The notes: generated from the sequence alone by a model not told the origin. Numbered from the stretch's first letter, positions 1 through 8,576 are shown. The stretch: DNA of 64,000 nucleotides from Nitrobacter sp035546855 (GCA_035546855.1 DASZVY010000034.1:45837-109836); one strand, 5' to 3'. Numbers and translations are program-made.

Positions 1-299
1 ACCTCGGCGATCGTCACGCAGCTCTTGTTCAGATTGCCGGCGTAGCCTTCCGGGCCATTGCTGTAGGTCAGGATGCCGATGCCGGTCTGGTGCGGGTGCA
101 GGCCGGTCAGCAGCGAGGCGCGCGACGGGCTGCAGCGCGCGGTGTTGTAGAACTGCGAGTAGCGCAGGCCGTTGGCCGCGAGCCGATCCAGATTCGGCGT
201 TTCGATCTCGCCGCCGTAGCAGCCGATGTCCGAAAACCCCATGTCGTCGTTCAGGATCAGCAGGATGTTCGGACTGCTGGCTTTTGCACCGTTAGGCAT
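1..299 (-). CDS. Arylsulfatase (AtsA-like), N-terminal part, cut by window edge
   Basis: Hydrolyses sulfate esters, by family. Only the first 99 or so residues are in the window. The N-terminal metal-binding Asp pair (NDDMGFSD, residues 17-24) and the formylglycine-type motif C-S-P-S-R at residues 56-60, followed by ASLLTG, are plain, so the Cys could be oxidised by a sulfatase-maturating enzyme. No signal peptide is visible, which suggests a cytoplasmic enzyme acting after uptake. The ATG at 299 has AAGGA about 7 nt upstream. It lies 31 bp after the GntR gene on the same strand as the ABC transporter genes, so it may be the last member of that operon or have its own promoter in the gap. The substrate is not known. 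Confidence 0.88.
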   Translation of the reverse strand, partial: MPNGAKASSPNILLILNDDMGFSDIGCYGGEIETPNLDRLAANGLRYSQFYNTARCSPSRASLLTGLHPHQTGIGILTYSNGPEGYAGNLNKSCVTIAE

Positions 300-330
300 G
301 TTTCTGTCCTTGTTTATAACGTGCGTGGTG

Positions 331-1104
331 TCATGAGTGACGCGTCAGGCTGATGCTGAGGCGGAAATAGTTCGGCAGGTAGACCGCGCGCAAAAGCTCC
401 AGCGCGCGCCCGTCTTCGCCAAAGGTGACGCGCTCGATGGAGAGCAGCGGCGCGCCGACCTTGACGCCGAGCAGCTTTGCGCTGTCCGCATCGGCGAGCT
501 CCGCGCCGATGGTCTGCTTCGCATCCTTGATGCTGAAGCCGAACTCGTCCTCGAAGACGCGATACATGATGATCGAAATGAGGTCGCGCTTCTCCAGTTC
601 GAGCCCGATGTCCGGCGGATAGAAAGCGTGCTCGATGGCGATCGGCGTTTCGTCCGCGAGGCGAACGCGCTTGAGCTGCCACACCGCTCGCTCCTGCAAC
701 TGGGCGCGAACTTGGGGGTCGTGCCGATTGGTCATTCCCCGCTGCAGGATTTTCGCGCCGGCCTTGTATCCGGCATCGCGAATGGTTTCGGAAAAGCCCA
801 TCAGGCGTCCGACCCAGTTTTCCGGCTGGTTCGACCGCAGGAAGGTGCCGCGCCCGCGGGAGCGGGCGAATATCCCTTCGTTGACGAGTGGCGCGATCGC
901 ATTGCGGATCGTGATGCGGCTGACGCCGAAGTGACGGCCGAGCTCGGCTTCCGTCATCAATCGTCCCGTCTCGTCGATGAGTTCGCCTTCGCGGACTTGC
1001 CGGCGGATCGCCTCGCGAATCTGGATATGCAGGGGCGATGATGTTTCCGTACCCGCATTGCCGTTGGCGAGCGCCGGTCTTTTTTTGCGCGCATTCACGG
1101 GCAT
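331..1104 (-). CDS. GntR-family (HutC-type) transcriptional regulator with UTRA domain
   Basis: 257 aa, the usual length for this subfamily. A winged helix-turn-helix occupies about residues 25-90 (recognition helix in HFGVSRITIRNAI, then the wing RSRGRGTFLR). The rest is a UTRA ligand-binding domain with the typical IEHAFYPPDIG stretch. UTRA regulators usually sense a small sugar- or amino-acid-like ligand and repress uptake or catabolic operons. The gene starts 4 bp after the ABC ATPase stop codon and precedes the sulfatase, so it is very probably translated with the transporter and controls it. A TGTTATAACA palindrome in the transporter promoter (5382-5391) is a plausible operator. The ligand cannot be told from sequence. 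Confidence 0.92.
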   Translation of the reverse strand: MPVNARKKRPALANGNAGTETSSPLHIQIREAIRRQVREGELIDETGRLMTEAELGRHFGVSRITIRNAIAPLVNEGIFARSRGRGTFLRSNQPENWVGRLMGFSETIRDAGYKAGAKILQRGMTNRHDPQVRAQLQERAVWQLKRVRLADETPIAIEHAFYPPDIGLELEKRDLISIIMYRVFEDEFGFSIKDAKQTIGAELADADSAKLLGVKVGAPLLSIERVTFGEDGRALELLRAVYLPNYFRLSISLTRHS

Positions 1105-1108
1105 GACG

Positions 1109-2161
1109 TCAGAGGCGCTTTCTTGTTGTCGGGTCGAACAGGTGAATATCTTGTGGGCGAGCCGTGACGCAGATCGTGTCGCCTTCGCGCGGCACGTCGT
1201 TATCGCCGACGCGCATCCGCATGGTGGTTCCGCCGCAGTTGAGATCGAGCACGGCCATATCCCCGAGGTCTTCGACCAGATCGACCCGCGCCTTCAGCCC
1301 ATCGGGCGCCATCCGCAGTGCGCCAGGTCGTATGCCCGCGATCACTTCGCGTCCGTCGGGAAATTGGGTTGCCGTCTTGAGACGATGGCCGGCGACAAGG
1401 ATGTCGCCGTTCGTGTAGTGGGCCGGAACGAGATTCATCGGCGGATTGCCGATGAATCCCGCAATATCGATGGAATTCGGCTGGGCAAAGACTTCCGCGG
1501 GTGTGCCGACCTGCTGGATTTCGCCGGCCATGAAGACGGCCATGCGATCGGCAAGCGTCATCGCTTCCTCCTGGTCGTGCGTGACGTAGACCGCCGTCAC
1601 GCCCAGCGATCGTTGCAGCTTTTTCAGTTCGGCCCGGGTTTCGAGCCGGAGCTTGGCGTCGAGATTGGAGAGCGGCTCGTCGAGCAGAAACAGGCGCGCC
1701 CTGCGGACGATCGCGCGCGCAAGCGCGCAGCGCTGCTGCTGGCCTCCCGAAAGCTGGCCGGGCTTGCGGTTGAGCAGATGCTCGATTTTCACTTTTCGCG
1801 CGGCGTCCTGGACGGCCGGACCGATCGACGTCTTGGGCAGCCGGGCCATCTCGAGCGGAAACGCGATGTTCTCGGCAACGGTCATATGCGGATAGAGCGC
1901 GTAGCTCTGAAACACCATGGCAATGTCGCGATCACGGGCGTCTGTGGACGTCACGTCCTTATCGTCGATGAACACATGGCCCGCGGTCGGCGCATCGAGA
2001 CCGGCAAGGATTCGCAGCGTCGTGCTCTTGCCGGAACCCGAGGGGCCGAGCAGCGCGAAGAATTCGCCGGGCTCGATATCGAAATTCACGCCCTTCAGCG
2101 CCGCGAATTCGCCGTGCATCTTGACGATATCGCGGAATTTGACCTGGCCACGGCCGATCAT
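1109..2161 (-). CDS. ABC transporter ATP-binding protein, carbohydrate (MalK/UgpC) type
   Basis: 350 aa cytoplasmic ATPase of a CUT1-like importer. Walker A is GPSGSGKST at residues 39-47, the Q-loop Gln is about 85, the signature LSGGQQQR starts at 137, Walker B with the catalytic Glu is LLDEP near 159-163, and an H-loop THDQEEA follows. A C-terminal TOBE-like region (about 240-350) is typical of MalK/UgpC. I chose the ATG at 2161 because it has a GGAGG site and overlaps the permease stop by 4 bp (ATGA); the frame is open further upstream but runs inside the permease gene. It energises the permeases encoded at 2158-2997 and 2994-3929. Confidence 0.95.
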   Translation of the reverse strand: MIGRGQVKFRDIVKMHGEFAALKGVNFDIEPGEFFALLGPSGSGKSTTLRILAGLDAPTAGHVFIDDKDVTSTDARDRDIAMVFQSYALYPHMTVAENIAFPLEMARLPKTSIGPAVQDAARKVKIEHLLNRKPGQLSGGQQQRCALARAIVRRARLFLLDEPLSNLDAKLRLETRAELKKLQRSLGVTAVYVTHDQEEAMTLADRMAVFMAGEIQQVGTPAEVFAQPNSIDIAGFIGNPPMNLVPAHYTNGDILVAGHRLKTATQFPDGREVIAGIRPGALRMAPDGLKARVDLVEDLGDMAVLDLNCGGTTMRMRVGDNDVPREGDTICVTARPQDIHLFDPTTRKRL

Positions 2162-2997
2162 CGGCGTCCTCCACCCTTGACGGCACCGACCGTCAGTCCT
2201 TTGACGATTTGTTTTTGAGCCACAACGCCGAGCACGACCACTGGCAACATGGCAAGGACCGATACGGCCGCGAGCTTCGCCCACAGGGTTTGCTCGACGG
2301 ACACGAAGTTGAACATCGCAACCGTCACCGGGCGCACCGTATTGCCGCTGAGCACGACGGCGAACAGAAATTCGTTCCACGCATTAAGAAACACGAACAC
2401 GATAGTGACGGCAATGCCGCCGCGCACCTGCGGAATGATGATCCGCCACAGCGTGCGCAGCCGGCTTGCGCCGTCGAGATATGCGGCTTCCTCCATTTCG
2501 AACGGAACGTCTTCGAAATAGGACACCAGCAGCCAAATCGCGAAGGGCAGGGAGAATGACAGATAGATCAAGATAATGCCCTGATAGGTGTCGATCCAGC
2601 CGATGTTTCGCAGCACGAGAAAATAGGGAATGATGATGCCGACAGGCGGAAGCATCTGCGTCGTCAGCACGTAGAAGCCCGCAAATTTTTTGCCGTGGAA
2701 GCGCAGCCGCGCCAGTGCATATGCGGCCGGAATCGCCATCAGCATGGTCACGATGGTCGTGCCCACCGATATGATCATGCTCGAAACAAGGTTCGGAAGA
2801 ATCGATCCGGAGCCGAACAGCACGTCCCGATAGGCGCCGAGCGTAGGCGAAAAGATGAGCTTCGGCGGATAGGCCAGCACATCGGAATCGGTCTTGAACG
2901 AGTTCAGGACGCTCCAGATAATCGGAAAGGCCCACGCCAGCAGAAGCACAGATGAAATGGCGAGCACGACGGCGGTATGGAGGCGTCTCCCGGTCAT
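2158..2997 (-). CDS. ABC transporter permease, MalG/UgpE type
   Basis: 279 aa inner-membrane protein with about six hydrophobic segments. It has the cytoplasmic EAA loop that docks on the ATPase (EEAAYLDGASRLRTLWRII, about residues 169-187). Length and motif fit the MalG/ThuG side of binding-protein-dependent sugar or glycerol-phosphate importers. Start and stop overlap the neighbouring genes by 4 bp each, showing translational coupling with the first permease and the ATPase. Substrate specificity lies mainly in the binding protein and is unknown. Confidence 0.94.
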   Translation of the reverse strand: MTGRRLHTAVVLAISSVLLLAWAFPIIWSVLNSFKTDSDVLAYPPKLIFSPTLGAYRDVLFGSGSILPNLVSSMIISVGTTIVTMLMAIPAAYALARLRFHGKKFAGFYVLTTQMLPPVGIIIPYFLVLRNIGWIDTYQGIILIYLSFSLPFAIWLLVSYFEDVPFEMEEAAYLDGASRLRTLWRIIIPQVRGGIAVTIVFVFLNAWNEFLFAVVLSGNTVRPVTVAMFNFVSVEQTLWAKLAAVSVLAMLPVVVLGVVAQKQIVKGLTVGAVKGGGRR

Positions 2998-3929
2998 TTC
3001 GCCCTCCGCAGCGCAAACAGCACGCCCGAAATGATGATCGTGACGATGAGGAGGGCAACGGCGAGAGCGGCGCCGTAGCCGATGGAGAGCTCGGTAAAGG
3101 ATTTTCGGTAGGCATAGAGATTGAGAATTTCAGTCGCGGTACCCGGACCACCCGCTGTGACGGTGAAGATCGCGGCGAATGCCGTGAGAGCCACCATCGT
3201 TCGCATGATCACGACCATGACGATGGCCGGGCGAAGCAGCGGCAGAGTGATGCGCCGGAAGCGCTGCCATGCGGTTGCGCGGTCGAGGCGGGCCGCCTCA
3301 TAGATGTCCTCGGGCAGCGAGGCCAGTGAAGCAAGCAGCACCATGAAGGCGAAGGGCGTCCACTGCCAGGTGTGGATAGCGATTACCGAGACCATCGCGA
3401 GCGTGGGATCGCCGAGCCAGTTCTGGCTGCCGAGGCCGGCGTTGACGGCAAGGAAGTCGACGATGCCGAAATCGGGAGCGAGCATGAATGTCCGCCAGAT
3501 CATGCCGACGACGGCCGGCGAAAGCACCACCGGTAGGATCGCGATCAGCCTGAACCAGCCCTGGCCGCGTTTCATGTCCATGACCAGAAGAGCCAGCGCC
3601 AATCCGATCGCGACCTGGAGCGCAACAGTCGCGCCGGTATAGACCAGACTGATCAGAAGCGACGACCAGAACCGTTCGTCGGTCAGCAGCACACGATAAT
3701 TCTCGAATCCGACGAAGCCGTTCATGAACGGCATCGCGAGATTCATCCGGTACGTGCTGGTCCAGACCAGGAAGATCAACGGAAACGTCGTCGTGGCGAG
3801 CAGCGCGAGAAACGCCGGCGCAAGCAGGGCTGCCGCAAACCGGCGTTCACGTTGTGCCAGCGCGTGGCCGAAATCGGCGAAACCACCATGGCTTCCCGTT
3901 TCGGCCGGCGCGATTGCTGACGCAGCCAT
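2994..3929 (-). CDS. ABC transporter permease, MalF/UgpA type
   Basis: 311 aa inner-membrane permease with a predicted cytoplasmic N-terminus of about 35 residues and then six membrane segments. The EAA loop is EAARLDRATAWQRFRRITLP in the C-terminal third. It pairs with the MalG-type permease whose start codon overlaps its stop by 4 bp. It begins 3 bp after the binding-protein gene. Together these are a complete importer of the carbohydrate uptake class. No unusual residues were seen. Confidence 0.94.
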   Translation of the reverse strand: MAASAIAPAETGSHGGFADFGHALAQRERRFAAALLAPAFLALLATTTFPLIFLVWTSTYRMNLAMPFMNGFVGFENYRVLLTDERFWSSLLISLVYTGATVALQVAIGLALALLVMDMKRGQGWFRLIAILPVVLSPAVVGMIWRTFMLAPDFGIVDFLAVNAGLGSQNWLGDPTLAMVSVIAIHTWQWTPFAFMVLLASLASLPEDIYEAARLDRATAWQRFRRITLPLLRPAIVMVVIMRTMVALTAFAAIFTVTAGGPGTATEILNLYAYRKSFTELSIGYGAALAVALLIVTIIISGVLFALRRAK

Positions 3930-3932
3930 CGA

Positions 3933-5327
3933 TCAGCCGCGCATCATCGGTTCGATGCGGCGCTGCGCTTCATCGAGGGCGGCCTTGACGGTCGCCTGAC
4001 CTGATAGTGCGGACTGGATGGCGGTCGCCATGGTGTCGCCGATTGCCGGCCACTGCGGCACGCGCGGACGCCAATCGACGTCGGTGTCGTGTTGCAGCGC
4101 GTCCATGGTGGCTTCGACGAAATTGGGACCGAAGCCGTTCATCAGCTTGATGTAGTCGGGATCCTTCCAGATCGACGTGCGGTTGACGCCGGAGCGCTTG
4201 GTGGGGCCGGCGAAACGATGGGCTGTGCGGGCCTGGGTTTCAGCGCTCGCAGCCCACTGGATGAACAGCCAGGTCGCCTTCTTCTTCTTTTCGCTCAATG
4301 CCGCGTTGATCGGGAAGCCCCAGTTCCAGATCGAGGTGGTGCGTTTGCCGGACGGTCCCTTCGGCCAGCGGGCATAGGCTACCTTGCCGATGACTTTCGA
4401 TTTTTGCGGATTGTTGATCACCGACGCCGACGAATGCGCGTCGATGTAGCTCGCGACCGTGCCCTGCGAGAATGCATCGGCGATGTCGGGCCAGTTCCAG
4501 TTTGCAGCGGCAGTCGGCGCGTACTTTTTCATGAGGTCGACATACCAGGCGAGTGCAGCTTCGGCTTCCGGACCATTGACCGTCAGCTTGCCGCCCTTCA
4601 TCCAGTCGCCACCGAATTCGCGGAAGATCGACGGATAGATGTACATGTTCTGGCCGGCGCCGGCGAGGCCGCGCAGCGCCGCGCCCCAGATACGGTCGTT
4701 CGGCGCGTTCAGGGCCGCCGCGTTTGAAACGTACGCTTCGAGCGTGTCCGCAGGCTTCAGGCCTTTGGCGTCGTAGAGATCCTTGCGATAGACCTGAATG
4801 GTGACCTCGCCATCATAGGGCATGCCATAAAGCTTGCCGTTGATGCCGTTGGCGCTCCGCCACGCCGGAATGATGTCATCGAAATTGAACCACGCGGTAT
4901 CCGTCAACGATTTGTCGTTCAGATACGCGTCGAGAGGTTCAACCCATTTGTTGGCGGCATAGAGCGCGTAATACATCGGATCGGCCGCATGGGTCGCGTA
5001 GGTGCCGGTCTTCGAGGTCAGATCGATGACGCTCTTCTGCCGAATCTGGGCGGGCGGAATTTTTTCAAACCGGACGTCGATTCCAGTCAGTTCCTTGAAC
5101 TGGGGCGCCAGCGAAATAAGGTTCTCGAAATAGCTGGCCGGAATGACTGCGACCGTGATGGTCTCGCCTTTTGTCTGCTGCCAGTCGACCTTCGCGGACT
5201 TGTATGGCGTGAGATCGGCGTCATCGGCCCGGGCTCGGCGAAGAACCGCCGGGGCAAACGTTGCCAGGGCGGCTGCTGCCGTTCCTGTCTTGAGAAGCGT
5301 TCGTCGTGTCGGCGCAAATGACGTCAT
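3933..5327 (-). CDS. Extracellular solute-binding protein of ABC importer, Tat-exported
   Basis: 464 aa periplasmic binding protein of the sugar (family 1) type and the first gene of the transporter operon. The N-terminus carries a twin-arginine signal (TRRTLLK at residues 7-13, hydrophobic stretch to about 28, probable cleavage after ARA at 34), so it is exported folded. I chose the ATG at 5327 because GGGAGGACAGAGC precedes it; the in-frame ATG 15 bp upstream overlaps this site. Tat export with a CUT1-type transporter and a sulfatase suggests a sugar-like, perhaps sulfated, ligand, but this is inference. Confidence 0.93.
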   Translation of the reverse strand: MTSFAPTRRTLLKTGTAAAALATFAPAVLRRARADDADLTPYKSAKVDWQQTKGETITVAVIPASYFENLISLAPQFKELTGIDVRFEKIPPAQIRQKSVIDLTSKTGTYATHAADPMYYALYAANKWVEPLDAYLNDKSLTDTAWFNFDDIIPAWRSANGINGKLYGMPYDGEVTIQVYRKDLYDAKGLKPADTLEAYVSNAAALNAPNDRIWGAALRGLAGAGQNMYIYPSIFREFGGDWMKGGKLTVNGPEAEAALAWYVDLMKKYAPTAAANWNWPDIADAFSQGTVASYIDAHSSASVINNPQKSKVIGKVAYARWPKGPSGKRTTSIWNWGFPINAALSEKKKKATWLFIQWAASAETQARTAHRFAGPTKRSGVNRTSIWKDPDYIKLMNGFGPNFVEATMDALQHDTDVDWRPRVPQWPAIGDTMATAIQSALSGQATVKAALDEAQRRIEPMMRG

Positions 5328-5369
5328 GCTCTGTCCTCCCAAATCCGGCTTGCTGCCGATTAGTTAGGA

Positions 5370-5397
5370 CATTTACGCAAATGTTATAACAAGTCAA
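5370..5397 (-). promoter_or_regulatory. Putative promoter and GntR operator of the ABC/sulfatase operon
   Basis: On the minus strand TTGACT (complement of 5392-5397) could be a -35 box. Immediately 3' of it is the perfect palindrome TGTTATAACA (5382-5391), placed in the -35/-10 spacer where a bound repressor would block transcription. HutC-type GntR proteins commonly bind TGT-N-TA-N-ACA-like palindromes. The -10 is weak. A related but imperfect sequence (GTTATAAACA on the minus strand) lies at 311-320 before the sulfatase. The regulator encoded at 331-1104 is the obvious candidate. Confidence 0.45.
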
Positions 5398-5624
5398 TCT
5401 TGGACCGGGAATTCGAGCCGGCCGGGCGCAGGTGCGGTTCACCCGGCCGCTCTCGTCCAGGTGGGCGGCCCGTCGTCGTTTCGTTTTTCCTATCGGCGGC
5501 TTCGATCAATCGGAGTTAGCGGCTTTTTCCCGCTTCAACTAACGTTTGAGTGCCGCGGCTCGATCGGCAGTCACCTTTCTGATCGCGGCCGTGGATCGGC
5601 CTGCTTGTTACCAAAGAGATGACA
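5398..5624. other. Intergenic region between divergent ABC operon and amidohydrolase cluster
   Basis: No credible gene was seen in this 227-bp stretch. It must hold the rightward promoter for the cyclic amidohydrolase gene, but no clear -35/-10 pair could be picked. The only visible signal near the right end is AAAGAG just before the amidohydrolase start, a weak ribosome binding site. Confidence 0.4.
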
Positions 5625-6977
5625 ATGACTGACAAAGTCTTCCAAGGAACGGTTGTTCTGCCCGATCGTATCCTCGAAAACGGTTATGTTCTGGTGGGTG
5701 ACGGAATGGTGCAATCGGTCGGGTCGGGAGGGGGGCCCGCCGGCGAAAAGCACGGCGGCCCGGGATTTTTCGTGTTTCCCGGCGCGATCGACGCACAAAC
5801 TCATAGCCGCAGCCAGCTTGGACAAGAGGATTTCATCTGGTCGACGCGCAGCGCCGCAGCGGGTGGTGTCACGACGATAGTGGACATGCCCTATGACGAC
5901 AACTGCCTGATTGCGACGGCTGAGCGATTTCGCACCAAGGCGAAGGAAGCGGGGGCGCAGGCGCGCGTTGACTTCGCCCTTTATGCGACGATTGATCCTG
6001 AAGAGGGTGCGGCGCGGATCGATGAACTGGTCGATGCGGGCGCGGCGGCCTTCAAGTTCTCGACCTTCGGCACGCACCCGAAACGCTTTCCGCGGATTTC
6101 GCCGCACATGCTGTATGAAAGCTTCCGCGCCGTCGGAAGGCGTGGGCTGATCGCCGGTATTCACAACGAAAATGACGAGATGGTCCGCGCCTTTATGGCG
6201 GATGTCGAAGCCAAGGGCATCACCGATTACACGGCGCATGGACTTTCGCGGCCGCCGATTTCCGAGGCGCTGGCGACGGCCGAGGTGTACGAACTCGGTG
6301 CTGGCGCAGGTTGCCCAGTGCATATCGTTCACAGCTCGATCGGGCGCGGCTACGAACTCGCCGCGGCCTATCGCGCGCAGGGACATGGCGCGACGATCGA
6401 AGCCTGCGTTCATTATCTCACGCTCGATGAGGAAAACGACGTCCGCCGTCTTGGCGGCAAGGCCAAGATCAATCCGCCCCTGCGGTCGCGCCGCGAGGTT
6501 GAAGCGCTGTGGCATCATCTGGCCGCCGGCAATGTCACGATCGTCTCGACCGATCATGTGAGCTGGTCGGAAGACCGCAAGACTGACCCCAACATGCTGA
6601 AGAATTCGTCGGGCATTCCGGGCCTCGAAGCGTTGTATGCGCTGCTTGTGAAGGGACTGGACGAGCGCAAGCTGTCCCTCAGTCATGCCGCGCGCCTGCT
6701 TGCCCACAATCCCGCTGCACTGTTCCGGATCACACACGCCAAAGGCGCGCTGGAAGTTGGGCGCGATGCTGATATGGTGCTCATGCGGCGGGATCCCTAT
6801 CGCTACAAGGCGGCGGCCAGCGGCAACAATTTCGTATCCTGGAGTCCGTATGACGGAATCGAACTGCCGTTCCGCGTCGTCGAAACCTATCTGCGCGGCG
6901 AATGCGTCGCAGCCGACGGGCGCGTGCTCGGCGAACCCGGGCAGGGCCGGTTTGTCAGCCCGCGCCGTGTTCAGTAG
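5625..6977 (+). CDS. Cyclic amidohydrolase (dihydroorotase/allantoinase/hydantoinase family) with QxH metal motif
   Basis: About 450 aa TIM-barrel amidohydrolase expected to open a cyclic amide, ureide or hydantoin ring in the cytoplasm. The binuclear-metal ligands are mostly present: the carboxylatable Lys144 (AAFKFSTFG), His180 (GIHNEN), His236 (HIVHSS) and Asp310 (STDHVSW). In the first motif the usual H-x-H is Q-T-H (Gln58, His60). Some dihydroorotase-like proteins also have Gln there, so it need not be inactive. The start at 5625 is preferred to the ATG at 5619 because AAAGAG then has a 6-nt spacing. The carbamoylase gene follows closely, so the two probably act in sequence: ring opening, then removal of the carbamoyl group. 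Confidence 0.85.
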   Translation: MTDKVFQGTVVLPDRILENGYVLVGDGMVQSVGSGGGPAGEKHGGPGFFVFPGAIDAQTHSRSQLGQEDFIWSTRSAAAGGVTTIVDMPYDDNCLIATAERFRTKAKEAGAQARVDFALYATIDPEEGAARIDELVDAGAAAFKFSTFGTHPKRFPRISPHMLYESFRAVGRRGLIAGIHNENDEMVRAFMADVEAKGITDYTAHGLSRPPISEALATAEVYELGAGAGCPVHIVHSSIGRGYELAAAYRAQGHGATIEACVHYLTLDEENDVRRLGGKAKINPPLRSRREVEALWHHLAAGNVTIVSTDHVSWSEDRKTDPNMLKNSSGIPGLEALYALLVKGLDERKLSLSHAARLLAHNPAALFRITHAKGALEVGRDADMVLMRRDPYRYKAAASGNNFVSWSPYDGIELPFRVVETYLRGECVAADGRVLGEPGQGRFVSPRRVQ

Positions 6978-6998
6978 TCGCGCTTGGCGATCCGGCCG

Positions 6999-8267
6999 AT
7001 GAAAACCAATCTTCCGCTCGATGGGAACCGCCTCTGGGCGGATGTGGTGGCACTCGCCGAGATCACCGATCCGGAGCGACCCTATACCCGGCGCTCGTTT
7101 ACGCCATTGTTCCTCGAAGGCCGCGCGTGGCTTGCCCGGCGCTTTGCCGACGCGGGATTGACGACCCGGATCGATGCGGCCGGAAATCTGATCGGACGGC
7201 TCGAGGGCACCAATCCGGCGCTCGGCGTCATCGCAGTAGGATCGCACAGCGACACGGTCCCCTCAGGTGGCCGCTTCGATGGCATCGCCGGAGTTGCGAC
7301 CGGGCTCGAGATCGTCCGTGCACTGCGTCAGTCAGGAACACGCCTCAATCACACTCTCGAGATCATCGATTTTCTTGCTGAGGAACCCAGCGAGTACGGT
7401 CTGTCCTGCGTCGGTAGCCGAGGCATGACCGGCTCGCTCGACAGCAAGATGCTCGATCTCACGGAGCCGGCAGGCGAAACCTTGCGCGAAGCGTTGCGAC
7501 GCGTCGGCGGCGATCCCGGCCGGCTGGCCGAAGCCCGACGCACGGATATCCGGGCGTTCCTCGAGTTGCACATCGAGCAAGGCATCGTGCTGGAGTCGCG
7601 GTCGCTTGATGTCGGCATCGTTACGTCGATCGTGGGCATCCGCCGGATCGAGGTCGTCTTCCAGGGCGAGGCCGATCATGCCGGTACGACGCCGATTGAT
7701 CTTCGTCATGATGCGCTTGTGGCGGCTGCCAACACGGTCGGGGCCGTCCGCCGTCTCGCCGAGCAACTCGCTGGTGAAACGGAGGATTACTTCGTCGCGA
7801 CCGTCGGCATCCTGGCCGTTGAACCCTCGGCGTCCAACATTGTACCGGGCCGGTGCCGCCTGATCATCGACGCACGAACAACGAATCCAGTTCTGACGAA
7901 GCGCTTCGTGGAGTCCATCGATCGCGAAAGTACGGCACACGCAGCTACGGCGCGTGTGAATAGAACTTCGTTCGAGACCCTGTCGGATGGACCGCCGGTC
8001 GCCTGCGATCCGGATTTGCGCGCGGCGCTACGGCAGGGCGCGCGCGATCTGGGTCTTGCCGAAATGGACTTGCCAAGCGGCGCCGGCCACGATGCCGCGT
8101 TCATGAGCCGCATCTGCAAATCTGCCATGGTGTTCGTGCCCTGCCGCAAAGGCAAGAGTCACGCTCCCGAAGAATGGGCGGGCAGGGAAGCGATCGCCGC
8201 CGGTGCTGCAGTCATCTATCAGGCGGTCAGGGCGTTCGATCGATCGCCATCGCAAGAAGCGCGCTAG
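6999..8267 (+). CDS. M20-family N-carbamoyl amino acid / allantoate amidohydrolase
   Basis: 422 aa zinc-dependent hydrolase of the HyuC/AllC type, which releases CO2 and NH3 from a carbamoyl- or ureido-acid. Visible motifs: GSHSDTVPSGGRFDG (metal ligands His83 and Asp94), EEPSEYG with the general-base Glu pair, ELHIEQG, the dimerisation-domain DHAGTTP, and a late GHDA. The ATG at 6999 is preferred; a TTG at 6984 in the same frame is closer to the upstream stop (6977). It forms an operon with the preceding cyclic amidohydrolase, the classic hydantoinase-carbamoylase pairing. Allantoate amidohydrolase activity is an alternative that cannot be excluded. Confidence 0.9.
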   Translation: MKTNLPLDGNRLWADVVALAEITDPERPYTRRSFTPLFLEGRAWLARRFADAGLTTRIDAAGNLIGRLEGTNPALGVIAVGSHSDTVPSGGRFDGIAGVATGLEIVRALRQSGTRLNHTLEIIDFLAEEPSEYGLSCVGSRGMTGSLDSKMLDLTEPAGETLREALRRVGGDPGRLAEARRTDIRAFLELHIEQGIVLESRSLDVGIVTSIVGIRRIEVVFQGEADHAGTTPIDLRHDALVAAANTVGAVRRLAEQLAGETEDYFVATVGILAVEPSASNIVPGRCRLIIDARTTNPVLTKRFVESIDRESTAHAATARVNRTSFETLSDGPPVACDPDLRAALRQGARDLGLAEMDLPSGAGHDAAFMSRICKSAMVFVPCRKGKSHAPEEWAGREAIAAGAAVIYQAVRAFDRSPSQEAR

Positions 8268-8301
8268 ATAATCCTTCCCAGGGCGACAGTTGTCCGAAAC
8301 G

Positions 8302-8565
8302 TCAGTTTGCGTGGCGAGGCTCGGCCAATTTCCTTCGCAGTGAATTGACAAGCCCTCGCTCGGCTTCGCTCAACATGCGTTCGCCCGAATAGATCACGAA
8401 CAGCCGCCGGGAGATCGTCGGTTCGGTGATCGGATGTGCGATCAGGTCGCCGGCTGCGATTTCGCGTTCCACCGCCGATGGCGGGAGAACCGCGCAGACC
8501 GGCAAGCGTGCAAGCAGGGTGACCGCCATCGGCAACGCATCGAATGCTGCAAAATGGCCCGACAT
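8302..8565 (-). pseudogene. LysR-family regulator remnant (C-terminal effector domain only)
   Basis: An 87-residue frame matches the end of a LysR substrate-binding domain: a run like VCAVLPPSAVEREIAAGDL, then ITEPTISRRLFVIYSG, and a last helix LSEAERGLVNSLRRKLAE. LysR proteins are about 300 aa. The N-terminal HTH and two thirds of the effector domain are missing: the preceding DNA is the end of the hydantoinase gene, whose stop is 11 bp upstream on the same strand. It is therefore probably the leftover of a regulator deleted when this cluster was assembled. A small expressed protein cannot be ruled out, but no DNA-binding part remains. Confidence 0.7.
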
Positions 8566-8576
8566 CTGACTTCCGC

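Noticed and set aside
5571..7247. Minus-strand frame of over 550 codons opposite the cyclic amidohydrolase gene
   Set aside because: The plus-strand gene has metal-site residues and length of the family; the other frame has no recognisable domain.
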